A stretch of 8,128 nt of DNA from an uncultured Odoribacter sp. (GCA_905204385.1 CAJKZL010000125.1:1-8128), one strand, 5' to 3'; counted from the stretch's first letter, positions 1-5,859 are shown. Notes: a model not told the origin generated them from the letters alone. A program made the numbers and translations.

Positions 1-339
1 TTCTCCGCAACCGATAGAGGCCAAGTCACCATCACCTTGATAAGCGAACACGTATCGATCGGGGTGAATACGGCTGATACCCGTGGCCACGGCCGGGGCC
101 CGTCCGTGAGCTGCTTCCGCCCAGTCGATATCCAAATAGTTGTAAGCGAGTACGGAACATCCTACCGGAGAAACACCGATGGTCTGATCCTGGATGTTCA
201 GCTCTTCGATCACCTCTGCGATCAATTTATGAACTACGCCGTGAGTACAACCCGGACAGTAGTGCATAACGTTGTCGGTAAGGAGCTTGCTCTTCTGTAC
301 GACAATATTTTCTTCTTTTATAATATCTGTTAATTCCAT
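1..339 (-). CDS. 2-oxoacid:ferredoxin oxidoreductase, TPP-binding beta subunit (N-terminal 113 residues, cut by window edge)
   Basis: This is the start of the thiamine-diphosphate-binding subunit of a 2-oxoacid:ferredoxin oxidoreductase, which oxidatively decarboxylates 2-oxoacids to acyl-CoA and passes electrons to ferredoxin in the cytoplasm. Visible family marks are the CPGC motif (residues 28-31), the VSPVGCS segment (57-62), HGRAPAVATG (78-87) and the start of the diphosphate/Mg site, GDGDLASIG (102-110). The ATG lies at 337-339 on the minus strand, preceded by a weak AGGATAAG ribosome-binding site. The frame is open to base 1, so the rest (probably another 130-180 residues) lies to the left. 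It follows the alpha subunit after 67 bp and is surely in the same operon. Family is certain. Substrate (branched-chain 2-oxoacids versus 2-oxoglutarate or pyruvate) is inferred mainly from the VorB-like alpha subunit. Confidence 0.93.
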   Translation of the reverse strand, partial: MELTDIIKEENIVVQKSKLLTDNVMHYCPGCTHGVVHKLIAEVIEELNIQDQTIGVSPVGCSVLAYNYLDIDWAEAAHGRAPAVATGISRIHPDRYVFAYQGDGDLASIGCGE

Positions 340-406
340 CTTATCCTGTTTTTGATTTATGATTTTTTTGTTGAACCGTCGGTCATCTGCGACCATTTCC
401 ATTCGT

Positions 407-1486
407 TCAGATCATAAATTTGGTTCTGAGTGCATCCACAATTTCTTCAGGGGTAGGGACTACGCCTCCCATACGGCCGTAGAACTCGACTTTGGTTTTT
501 CCTTCGACAGCCAGACGAACATCTTCTACCATCTGACCTGCACTCATCTCTACCGACATAAATCCTTTCACCCGGCTGCTCATCTCGGCAATAGGCCGGG
601 TAGGGAATGGATATAAGGTGATGGGACGAATAAGGCCTACCTTGATGCCGGCTTCGCGGGCTAGCTGGATAGACTTTTGACAGATTCTTGCACTAGACCC
701 GTAGGCTACGAAGACATAATCGGCATCTTCGCAATGAAGAGCTTCGTAGCGCACTTCATTGGCTTCGATTTCGCGATACTTTCGTTGTAGTTTTTCGTTG
801 AAAACTTCCTGGCGGTGGGCTTCCAGTTCCAGAGAAGTAATCACATGTCTGGGGCGGTTCTTTTTTCCCGTTAAAGCCCAATCTCCGGACATTTTTTCGA
901 TTTCTTCGTCTGTCCAACGGGGGGTGAAATCCGGAAGAACAACCTTCTCCATCATCTGTCCGATAACGCCGTCGGCCAGTACCATCGCCGGGTTTCTATA
1001 TTTGAAGGCCAGTTCGAATCCTAAAACTACAAAATCGCTCATTTCCTGAACCGAAGCAGGCGCCAGAACGATTAAGTGATAGTCGCCGTGCCCGCCTCCC
1101 TTGGTGGCCTGGAAATAATCGCTCTGTGAAGGCTGGATAGTTCCCAAGCCGGGACCTCCACGCATGACGTCTACAATCAGACAGGGGAGTTCCGCTCCGG
1201 CGATATAGGTGATCCCTTCCTGCTTCAAACTGATGCCGGGACTCGAAGAAGAGGTCATTACTTTTTTACCGCATGATGCTCCGCCATATACCATATTGAT
1301 GGCGGCAACTTCGCTTTCTGCCTGCAAAACCACCATTCCGGTTTCTTCCCACGGCTTACGCAGCATAAGCGTTTCCATGACTTCAGACTGGGGGGTAATC
1401 GGATATCCGAAATATCCGTCGCAGCCACACCGGATGGCTGTTTCTGCTATCACTTCATTCCCCTTCATTAACTTTACTTCTGCCAT
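407..1486 (-). CDS. vorB: 2-oxoacid:ferredoxin oxidoreductase alpha subunit, VorB type
   Basis: Alpha subunit of a ferredoxin-dependent 2-oxoacid oxidoreductase, 359 residues, the usual length for VorB (3-methyl-2-oxobutanoate dehydrogenase subunit). The N-terminal pyrimidine-binding TPP domain covers roughly residues 8-240. It carries YPITPQSE (28-35), QAESEVAAINMVYGGA (55-70), the serine-rich TSSSSPG (78-84) and RGGPGLGTIQPSQSDYF (109-125). The C-terminal PFOR domain II-like part begins near 250 and includes VAYGSSARICQ (260-270) and LIRPITLYPFPT (285-296). The last part, AGQMVEDVRLAV (316-327) and GRMGGVVPTPEEI (337-349), is highly conserved in the family. It lacks fused gamma and ferredoxin domains, as expected for a four-subunit enzyme. 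The ATG at 1484-1486 has no clear Shine-Dalgarno site. Its neighbours are the ferredoxin subunit 96 bp upstream and the beta subunit downstream. VOR enzymes work in branched-chain amino acid breakdown, or in reverse in synthesis. KorA/PorA are the alternative assignments. Confidence 0.93.
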   Translation of the reverse strand: MAEVKLMKGNEVIAETAIRCGCDGYFGYPITPQSEVMETLMLRKPWEETGMVVLQAESEVAAINMVYGGASCGKKVMTSSSSPGISLKQEGITYIAGAELPCLIVDVMRGGPGLGTIQPSQSDYFQATKGGGHGDYHLIVLAPASVQEMSDFVVLGFELAFKYRNPAMVLADGVIGQMMEKVVLPDFTPRWTDEEIEKMSGDWALTGKKNRPRHVITSLELEAHRQEVFNEKLQRKYREIEANEVRYEALHCEDADYVFVAYGSSARICQKSIQLAREAGIKVGLIRPITLYPFPTRPIAEMSSRVKGFMSVEMSAGQMVEDVRLAVEGKTKVEFYGRMGGVVPTPEEIVDALRTKFMI

Positions 1487-1582
1487 ATTTCTTTTAATTA
1501 CGAATTAACTATTTTTTACCTTTATAGATTTGTTCTATTGCAGCTCCCGCAGGTGTACTGCCGGATATCCCATCTCTTAGCC

Positions 1583-1810
1583 TTACTTTATCTCTTGTTT
1601 ATATACGGTGATAACGGAATCGGGACATACCAGACCACAACTGGCACAGCCGATGCAGGATTCGGGATTTTTCATGTAGGCATAGTGATATCCTTTTCCG
1701 TTTACATCCGGATTTAGCTCGATCACTTTTGTCGGACATGCTACGACACACAAACTACATCCTTTGCAATGTTCGGTGTCTACAACGATTGCTCCTCTGA
1801 ATTTTGCCAT
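1583..1810 (-). CDS. 2[4Fe-4S] ferredoxin-type delta subunit of the 2-oxoacid oxidoreductase
   Basis: A 75-residue protein with two full CxxCxxCxxxCP motifs: C15, C18, C21, C25 and C52, C55, C58, C62. This is the pattern of a bacterial 2[4Fe-4S] ferredoxin domain. The start MAKFRGAIVVDTEHCKGC and the NGKGYHYAYMKNP linker between clusters resemble the PorD/VorD/KorD subunits that carry electrons from the TPP/gamma-subunit cluster to soluble ferredoxin. As the first gene of the operon it is followed by alpha and beta subunits in the same direction, so it is more likely a dedicated enzyme subunit than a free ferredoxin. The ATG at 1808-1810 follows an A-rich stretch with only a weak AAGA site. 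Transcription probably starts about 65 nt upstream from the promoter at 1880-1910. All eight cysteines are intact. Confidence 0.93.
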   Translation of the reverse strand: MAKFRGAIVVDTEHCKGCSLCVVACPTKVIELNPDVNGKGYHYAYMKNPESCIGCASCGLVCPDSVITVYKQEIK

Positions 1811-1879
1811 AATCTTAAAAAATTATAATTTATCGAATAATTGTATATTTTCGTTACGCATTGTAATTGATTCGGGGTA

Positions 1880-1910
1880 TAAAATTACAGTTTTATAGGA
1901 AAACTGCAAA
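1880..1910 (-). promoter_or_regulatory. Bacteroidetes-type promoter of the 2-oxoacid oxidoreductase operon
   Basis: Read on the minus strand there is TTTG (1907-1910), then exactly 19 nt, then TAATTTTA (1880-1887). The latter matches the Bacteroidetes -7 consensus TAnnTTTG at every defined base but the last. The TTTG / 19-21 nt / TAnnTTTG arrangement is the established sigma-ABfr promoter form. Transcription should start near 1873-1876, leaving a leader of about 65 nt before the ferredoxin gene. The spacer is a perfect inverted repeat (separate entry). Confidence 0.6.
1888..1906. repeat. Perfect inverted repeat filling the promoter spacer; candidate operator
   Basis: Arms CAGTTTT (1888-1894) and AAAACTG (1900-1906) are exact reverse complements around a 5-nt centre. 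The 19-bp element abuts the -7 box on one side and the TTTG -33 box on the other, so a dimeric regulator bound here would sit between the two recognition elements. No regulator gene is in the window. Operator function is inferred from position and symmetry. Confidence 0.5.
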
Positions 1911-2027
1911 AAAAGAAGATCGTATTTTCTGTTTTATCTCTAAACTTTCACATCTTCCGGGCGGATGAGAAATTCGGATCTCCATTTTTGCACACTTCTC
2001 TCCTCGCTTGTGTAAATCTTACTTTTA
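1911..2027. other. Non-coding spacer upstream of the oxidoreductase promoter; nothing recognised
   Basis: This is part of the 330-bp gap between the ferredoxin and aminotransferase genes. Neither strand gives a convincing reading frame, RNA gene or strong stem-loop. It is ordinary AT-rich spacer running into the polypyrimidine tract. Confidence 0.5.
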
Positions 2028-2085
2028 TTCTCCCCCTTCCTTTTCCTTCTTTTACTCCCTCTTCCTTTCTCCCCCTTCTCCCCTC
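2028..2085. repeat. 58-nt polypyrimidine/polypurine tract
   Basis: The plus strand is C/T only from 2028 to 2085 apart from a single A at 2054. It contains a 14-nt mirror repeat CTTCCTTTTCCTTC (2036-2049). Long homopurine/homopyrimidine mirror sequences can form triplex (H-DNA) under supercoiling. The tract is the 3' flank of the aminotransferase gene, whose transcript would read it as purine-rich RNA. Function is unknown. Confidence 0.6.
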
Positions 2086-2145
2086 AATCTCTCATCTATT
2101 ATCTCTCATCTTTAATCTTTAATCTTTAATCTCTCATCTTTCATC
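2083..2145 (-). repeat. Heptanucleotide array (GATNANA-like, 9 units) overlapping the aminotransferase stop codon
   Basis: On the minus strand nine consecutive 7-mers run from 2145 down to 2083: GATGAAA, GATGAGA, three GATTAAA, GATGAGA, GATAATA, GATGAGA, GATTGAG. The first unit contains the TGA stop codon of the aminotransferase gene (2141-2143). A related array lies at the end of the GH16-like gene (7316-7350). It is an impure microsatellite with a 7-bp period. Confidence 0.8.
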
Positions 2146-3454
2146 TCCCATGATCCTTCCTGAATCGTTCGATTCTTTCCTTCAAAATATCCATTTTTTC
2201 CAATCCGATTTGCGACACACAGGCACGCAAGCCTTCTTTAGTACTGCCGCATCCCTTCAGAGTGATCGAAGAAATACCGTAGTACAGCAATTCCTTAGCT
2301 AATTCAGCCCCTGACATTCCGGGATAGAAAATAGTAAAGTAAAAGCCATCGGCAACTTCTTTGTCTCCATCCTTGTCGTAAACGATTTTAAATCCGGCCT
2401 CTTGATAGAGTTTTTTCATAATTTCCGCCCTCTTTCCATATTCCTTTACTTCTTCCAGGATATTAAGGGTACCTTCGTTGGCTGCTTTCAGGATGGCGGC
2501 TACGGCGTACTGCGGCGAATGGGCCGTTCCCGACGTTTGGGTGTATATTAATTTATAAGTTATGGTATAGCCTAACTTTTCAGCATGGTAGCGTTCTTTC
2601 AGATGTTCGTATTTTTTATGGAATAAGCCGTTGGAAATGCAAAGGAGTCCGAGGCGCTGACCGGCATAGCTGAAAAGCTTGGAACTGGATATCATAAAGA
2701 TATAATTGTCCGTATATTTTGCAACTGTCGGCTGAAACGGAGCCATGCCCGGATGCGAAAGATCCTTACGGAAGTCCATGGCAAAATAAGCCAGATCTTC
2801 CAGAATGATCGTATCGTATTCAGTGGCCAGCTTGCCGATGATTTCCAGCTCGGTTTCGGTCAGGCACACCCACGAAGGATTGTTCGGGTTGCTGTATACG
2901 ATAGCGGCTATATTTCCCTGGTCCAGATATTCCCGTAGTTTTGCTTCCAGTTTCTCTTCCCGGTATTCGTAAATATCAAAAGTGATATAGGGTTTGCCTA
3001 TTACTTCGAGCTGTGTTTTCTGGACCGGAAATCCGGGGTCTATAAAAAGAACGGTATCCCTCTCCTTATAGCATTCCGTCAAGGCCATAAAAGCGACATA
3101 GGAGGCTTGCATGGCACCTACCGTAGGAATGATACATTCTGCCTGAATATCGATGTCCATAAAATTTTTAATAAAGCGGGAAGCCTCGATCGAAAGGGAA
3201 GGATGTCCCTCAAGCATGGGATAAAATTGGGCTACCCCTTGTTCTAAAGCGAGGATTTCTGCTTGAGTGCCGATAGCAGAAGGAGGAAGTCCGGGAACTC
3301 CCATTTCCATACGGATAAATTTTTCTCCCGTAGCTTTTTCCAGTAGATTGGTGATTTTTACCGTATCCCGGATGGAAGCCTCATCGAGATTACCGACGCC
3401 GCATTGTGCCATAGTTGCTTCAACCAGTTGTTTTTCAATCAGATTATTTTGCAT
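2141..3454 (-). CDS. Class I/II PLP-dependent aminotransferase
   Basis: A fold-type I pyridoxal-phosphate aminotransferase of 437 residues, expected in the cytoplasm. Visible motifs are SNPNNPSW (188-195), EDLAY (219-223; D220 pairs with the PLP ring nitrogen and Y223 with its O3'), SSSKLFSYAGQRLG (256-269; K259 is the Schiff-base lysine, R267 binds phosphate) and GLR (408-410; R410 is the likely substrate-carboxylate arginine). All catalytic residues are present. The start at 3454 has no Shine-Dalgarno site; a second in-frame ATG lies at residue 15, so a slightly shorter protein is possible. The gene points toward the 2-oxoacid oxidoreductase operon but is separated from it by 330 bp with its own promoter. 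Amino-donor specificity cannot be read from the sequence. A link to branched-chain 2-oxoacids is inferred from proximity only. The stop codon lies inside a heptamer repeat array. Confidence 0.9.
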   Translation of the reverse strand: MQNNLIEKQLVEATMAQCGVGNLDEASIRDTVKITNLLEKATGEKFIRMEMGVPGLPPSAIGTQAEILALEQGVAQFYPMLEGHPSLSIEASRFIKNFMDIDIQAECIIPTVGAMQASYVAFMALTECYKERDTVLFIDPGFPVQKTQLEVIGKPYITFDIYEYREEKLEAKLREYLDQGNIAAIVYSNPNNPSWVCLTETELEIIGKLATEYDTIILEDLAYFAMDFRKDLSHPGMAPFQPTVAKYTDNYIFMISSSKLFSYAGQRLGLLCISNGLFHKKYEHLKERYHAEKLGYTITYKLIYTQTSGTAHSPQYAVAAILKAANEGTLNILEEVKEYGKRAEIMKKLYQEAGFKIVYDKDGDKEVADGFYFTIFYPGMSGAELAKELLYYGISSITLKGCGSTKEGLRACVSQIGLEKMDILKERIERFRKDHGR

Positions 3455-3475
3455 GATTTTTTAATCAGGTTATTT
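3437..3475. repeat. 13-bp direct repeat flanking the aminotransferase start codon
   Basis: On the plus strand AATCAGATTATTT (3437-3449) recurs as AATCAGGTTATTT (3463-3475), 12 of 13 identical and 26 bp apart. One copy lies within the first codons of the aminotransferase and the other just upstream of its ATG. It may be a small local duplication at the translation start. Confidence 0.45.
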
Positions 3476-3489
3476 CTTACATTTTGAAA

Positions 3490-3522
3490 CAATAATACAA
3501 AAATTAATTGACGAAAGCCAAC
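3490..3522 (-). promoter_or_regulatory. Possible Bacteroidetes-type promoter of the aminotransferase gene
   Basis: The minus strand reads GTTG (3519-3522), 21 nt, then TATTATTG (3490-3497). The -33 element matches TTTG at three of four positions and the -7 element matches TAnnTTTG at all but one defined base. The leader before the ATG at 3454 would be about 30 nt. Both boxes are imperfect, so this is only a candidate. Confidence 0.35.
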
Positions 3523-3527
3523 TTTTC

Positions 3528-3696
3528 CGGTAATTTAACTTATAATTAATCAAATTTCCATCGTTTGCATGTTTCAGCTTGTTGAAGCGGCTGTTAATGA
3601 AGCGATTTTTAAAAATTTGAACCGAATGTAAGAAAGATGAAGATTATTCGGTAATTTTGCCGGAAGAGGTTTTAGGAGGAAAGAAACCATCGTTTG
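3528..3696. repeat. Two ordered direct repeats in the divergent intergenic region
   Basis: CGGTAATTT occurs at 3528-3536 and 3649-3657. CCATCGTTTG occurs at 3558-3567 and 3687-3696. The two words keep the same order, and the copies are 121 and 129 bp apart. This suggests an eroded tandem duplication of about 125 bp between the aminotransferase and the permease gene. The second CGGTAATTT overlaps the candidate -7 box of the permease promoter. Confidence 0.4.
3652..3659 (+). promoter_or_regulatory. Candidate -7 element for the permease operon
   Basis: TAATTTTG fits the Bacteroidetes -7 consensus TAnnTTTG perfectly and lies 63 bp before the TTG start of the permease. There is no TTTG at the expected 19-21 nt upstream, so the promoter would be weak or activator-dependent. 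A strong AGGAGGA lies at 3674-3680 but has no well-placed start codon in the permease frame; an in-frame TAA at 3707-3709 blocks any earlier start. Confidence 0.4.
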
Positions 3697-3710
3697 GTTT
3701 GTTTATTAAA

Positions 3711-3725
3711 ATGGTAAGGGTTTGA
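3711..3725 (+). other. Four-codon upstream ORF overlapping the TTG start of the permease
   Basis: The mini-frame M-V-R-V ends in a TGA (3723-3725) that overlaps the permease TTG (3722-3724) by two bases. Such an overlap could permit termination-reinitiation. It could equally be a chance frame, and translation of it is not shown. Confidence 0.3.
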
Positions 3726-5017
3726 ATCTGGAATTATTCATTGCACGGAGGTTGCTGAAAGGGAAAAGCAGGAAAGCTGTGTCGGTGCCTATTGTAAAGA
3801 TAGCAGTGGCGGGAATCAGCCTGGGAGTGTGCGTGATGTTGATTTCTGTGTTTGTAATTACGGGTTTTAAGCAGGAAATTACAGCGAAATTGTCGGGCTT
3901 TATGGCTCATTTGAATATCACGGCTTATGACAATAACGATTCCTATTCCGGAAACGGAATTCATTTGTCCGACACTTTGCTGGAGCAGTTACGCGGATTG
4001 CCGGAAATAAATCAGGCTTATCCTTATGTGAACAAGCCGACAATCCTTAAAAGCAAGGATGAAATTCATGGATTGGTATTCAGAGGGGTGGACAGTACTT
4101 TTGATGCAAGCTTTTACCTGGAGAATCTTCGGGCGGGAGAAATGCCGGACTTTTCAGGCGGCAGGCCTTCGGATGAAATATTGATTTCAGCTTCGGTGGC
4201 TCAGGTATTGAACGTGAAGCCCGGCGATCGTTTGACGGCTCACTTTGTGCAGCAGCCCCCCAGAGTGCGGGTTTTTACTGTGAAGGGTATTTATGAGCCC
4301 GGATTCAAAGAATATGACGATTTGTTCGCTGTCTGTGACGTCAGGCATTTACAGCGTTTGAACGGCTGGGAACAGGATCTTTTTACCGGAGTAGCGGTAG
4401 AACTGAAAGAAATCGGTGAGATTCCGCTAGCCGAAGAAAAAGTGGATGAATTAATATCTTCGAACGAGAAGGATGATTTCTTTAAAATCACAACGCTGAA
4501 AGAAACGGCTCCCCAAATATTCGATTGGCTCAGTTTATTGAATATGAATGTAGTCGTCATTTTGGTCCTGATCGTTTTAGTGGCCGGTTTCAATATGGTG
4601 TCCGGATTATTGATTTTTATCTTGGATCAAACGGCTTTGATCGGAATACTGAAAGCATTGGGGTATAAAAACATCGCTTTGCGCAAGTTGTTTTTGTATG
4701 TAGCTATGGGTTTGATATTAAATGGAATGCTGGTAGGAAACCTGTTGGCTTTTTTGCTGGGAGGGGTGCAGCACTATTTCAGCATTATCGGATTGAACCC
4801 GGATACGTATTATATGGATACCGTCCCGGTGAATTTTAATTGGTGGTATATTATTTTGTTGAATGCAGGGGTTTTGCTCGTCTCCGGATTGATGTTGATC
4901 GTGCCGACTATGCTGATTTCATCCATTCGGCCGATCAAAGCGATACGCTTTGAACGAGGAGATGTGCTTGGGGATATTCCCGAAGATAAGAGATTGCTGG
5001 AGAGAAATATTCTGTGA
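3722..5017 (+). CDS. FtsX/LolE-family ABC transporter permease (lipoprotein-releasing type)
   Basis: An inner-membrane ABC permease of 431 residues with the LolC/LolE/MacB layout. A short cytoplasmic start, FIARRLLKGKSRK (6-18), is followed by membrane helix 1 (about 24-48), a periplasmic domain (about 50-268), and helices 2 (about 274-301), 3 (about 323-347) and 4 (about 374-401). The ending SIRPIKAIRFERGD is typical of Lol permeases. LolCDE extracts lipoproteins from the inner membrane for transport to the outer membrane. The ATPase partner (LolD) is not in the window, and many Bacteroidetes keep it elsewhere. Upstream of the conserved N-terminus only TTG (3722) is a usable in-frame start, because a stop lies at 3707-3709 and the next in-frame ATG is well inside helix 1. 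The TonB-family gene follows 33 bp later, probably in the same transcript. A MacB-like or cell-division FtsX role is less likely given the sequence pattern. Confidence 0.85.
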   Translation: MNLELFIARRLLKGKSRKAVSVPIVKIAVAGISLGVCVMLISVFVITGFKQEITAKLSGFMAHLNITAYDNNDSYSGNGIHLSDTLLEQLRGLPEINQAYPYVNKPTILKSKDEIHGLVFRGVDSTFDASFYLENLRAGEMPDFSGGRPSDEILISASVAQVLNVKPGDRLTAHFVQQPPRVRVFTVKGIYEPGFKEYDDLFAVCDVRHLQRLNGWEQDLFTGVAVELKEIGEIPLAEEKVDELISSNEKDDFFKITTLKETAPQIFDWLSLLNMNVVVILVLIVLVAGFNMVSGLLIFILDQTALIGILKALGYKNIALRKLFLYVAMGLILNGMLVGNLLAFLLGGVQHYFSIIGLNPDTYYMDTVPVNFNWWYIILLNAGVLLVSGLMLIVPTMLISSIRPIKAIRFERGDVLGDIPEDKRLLERNIL

Positions 5018-5050
5018 CCCGGAAGGAAGGATGACGGGAATGGTAAGAAA

Positions 5051-5809
5051 ATGTATATGATGGACTGGAAAAAAAGTTTTTATCAGATCATAGTGCCTCA
5101 TCGCAGAGGAATCATGGGAACGGTAATTTTTCACCTCCTGTTGGGGATCTTTCTGCTCAGTATGGAAATTTCCCGGGTAAATGTTCATACTGAAATGGAA
5201 ATTGTGATAGAGGCGCCCGACCCGGAAGAGATTCATAAGCAAAAAGAAGAGCAACAACGAAAGGAAGAAATCCGTCAGAAAAGCGCTGCCGAGGAAGTGG
5301 AAAAAATGCTTCGTTCCATCGCCGTCAATGAGAACGTTAAACGGCAGGAATCGCATCAGGAGGCCAATGTTCAGGAATATGTGGAAGAAATTCTCGAAGA
5401 ACTGCGCGATAGCGGTGATCCCGGCCGTTATGAGGCCAGGAAGGATAAACATTATAAACAGGACAGTTTACAAAATTTGCGCGACCGCAAAGAACAGGAA
5501 TTGGATTCTTTGAAATCCACTTTTTATTCGGGAGAAAGCAGTGTGAGTTATAATCTGAAGGATCGTTATGCCCGTTTTTTGCCGATTCCCGTCTTTAAAT
5601 GCGAATTCGGAGGGAAAGTGGTGGTAGAAATCTGGGTTAACCCTAAGGGTGTCGTTCAGAAAGCAGTGGTGCTCGAAGAACAGTCGGAGGCGGACGACTG
5701 TTTATGGAGGGTGGCCGCAGACGCAGCCGGACGGTCCCGCTTTAATGTGAAGCCCGATGCTCCGGCTATGCAAAAGGGAACGATCACTTATCACTTTGTG
5801 AAGCAATAA
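5051..5809 (+). CDS. TonB-family protein with charged helical linker
   Basis: A 252-residue protein with a single N-terminal membrane helix (about 21-38), a long charged region and a TonB-like C-terminal domain (about 181-252). The domain is recognisable from FGGKVVVEIWVNPKGVVQKA (186-205), the cysteine/leucine helix DDCLWRVAADAA and the final GTITYHFVKQ, all common in Bacteroidetes energy transducers. TonB normally links ExbB/ExbD in the inner membrane to outer-membrane receptors. Here the spanning segment (about 55-170) is rich in E, K, Q and R and looks helical or coiled-coil; it lacks the proline-rich stretch of classical TonB. No exbB or exbD is nearby. The start at 5051 is supported by a 9-nt upstream word shared with the permease gene; ATGs at 5057 and 5060 are alternatives. 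Energy transduction is thus likely but not certain, and a periplasmic structural role is possible. Confidence 0.78.
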   Translation: MYMMDWKKSFYQIIVPHRRGIMGTVIFHLLLGIFLLSMEISRVNVHTEMEIVIEAPDPEEIHKQKEEQQRKEEIRQKSAAEEVEKMLRSIAVNENVKRQESHQEANVQEYVEEILEELRDSGDPGRYEARKDKHYKQDSLQNLRDRKEQELDSLKSTFYSGESSVSYNLKDRYARFLPIPVFKCEFGGKVVVEIWVNPKGVVQKAVVLEEQSEADDCLWRVAADAAGRSRFNVKPDAPAMQKGTITYHFVKQ

Positions 5810-5859
5810 AAGGAAGGCGTGAAGTTTTTAGCTTTTCCTTTTCCCTTTTTACATTTTTT
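5808..5859 (+). terminator. AT-rich candidate intrinsic terminator after the TonB-family gene
   Basis: AAAAGGAA (5808-5815, starting within the TAA stop) is the exact complement of TTCCTTTT (5835-5842), extendable by two G-U pairs. It is followed by T5 (5846-5850) and T6 (5854-5859). The loop is large (about 15-19 nt) and the stem AT-rich, so strength is doubtful. A new promoter lies directly after it, which fits a transcription boundary. Confidence 0.4.

Noticed and set aside
37..333. Plus-strand reading frame of 98 codons opposite the beta-subunit gene
   Set aside because: It is antisense to a gene with clear TPP-enzyme motifs and its translation shows no domain-like pattern.
374..395. Small stem-loop between the alpha and beta subunit genes
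   Set aside because: Only four-base stems (for example GTCG/CGAC) with several competing pairings and no T-run; not a credible terminator or processing site.
2083..2145. CRISPR-like array
   Set aside because: The units are contiguous 7-mers with no spacers, and no cas genes are present.
3674..3680. AGGAGGA as ribosome-binding site for a longer permease
   Set aside because: No start codon in the permease frame follows at a usable distance, and an in-frame TAA at 3707-3709 closes the frame.
4919..5452. 177-codon minus-strand frame across the permease/TonB-family junction
   Set aside because: It is antisense to two genes with recognisable families; its hydrophobic look reflects the complement of lysine/glutamate-rich codons.
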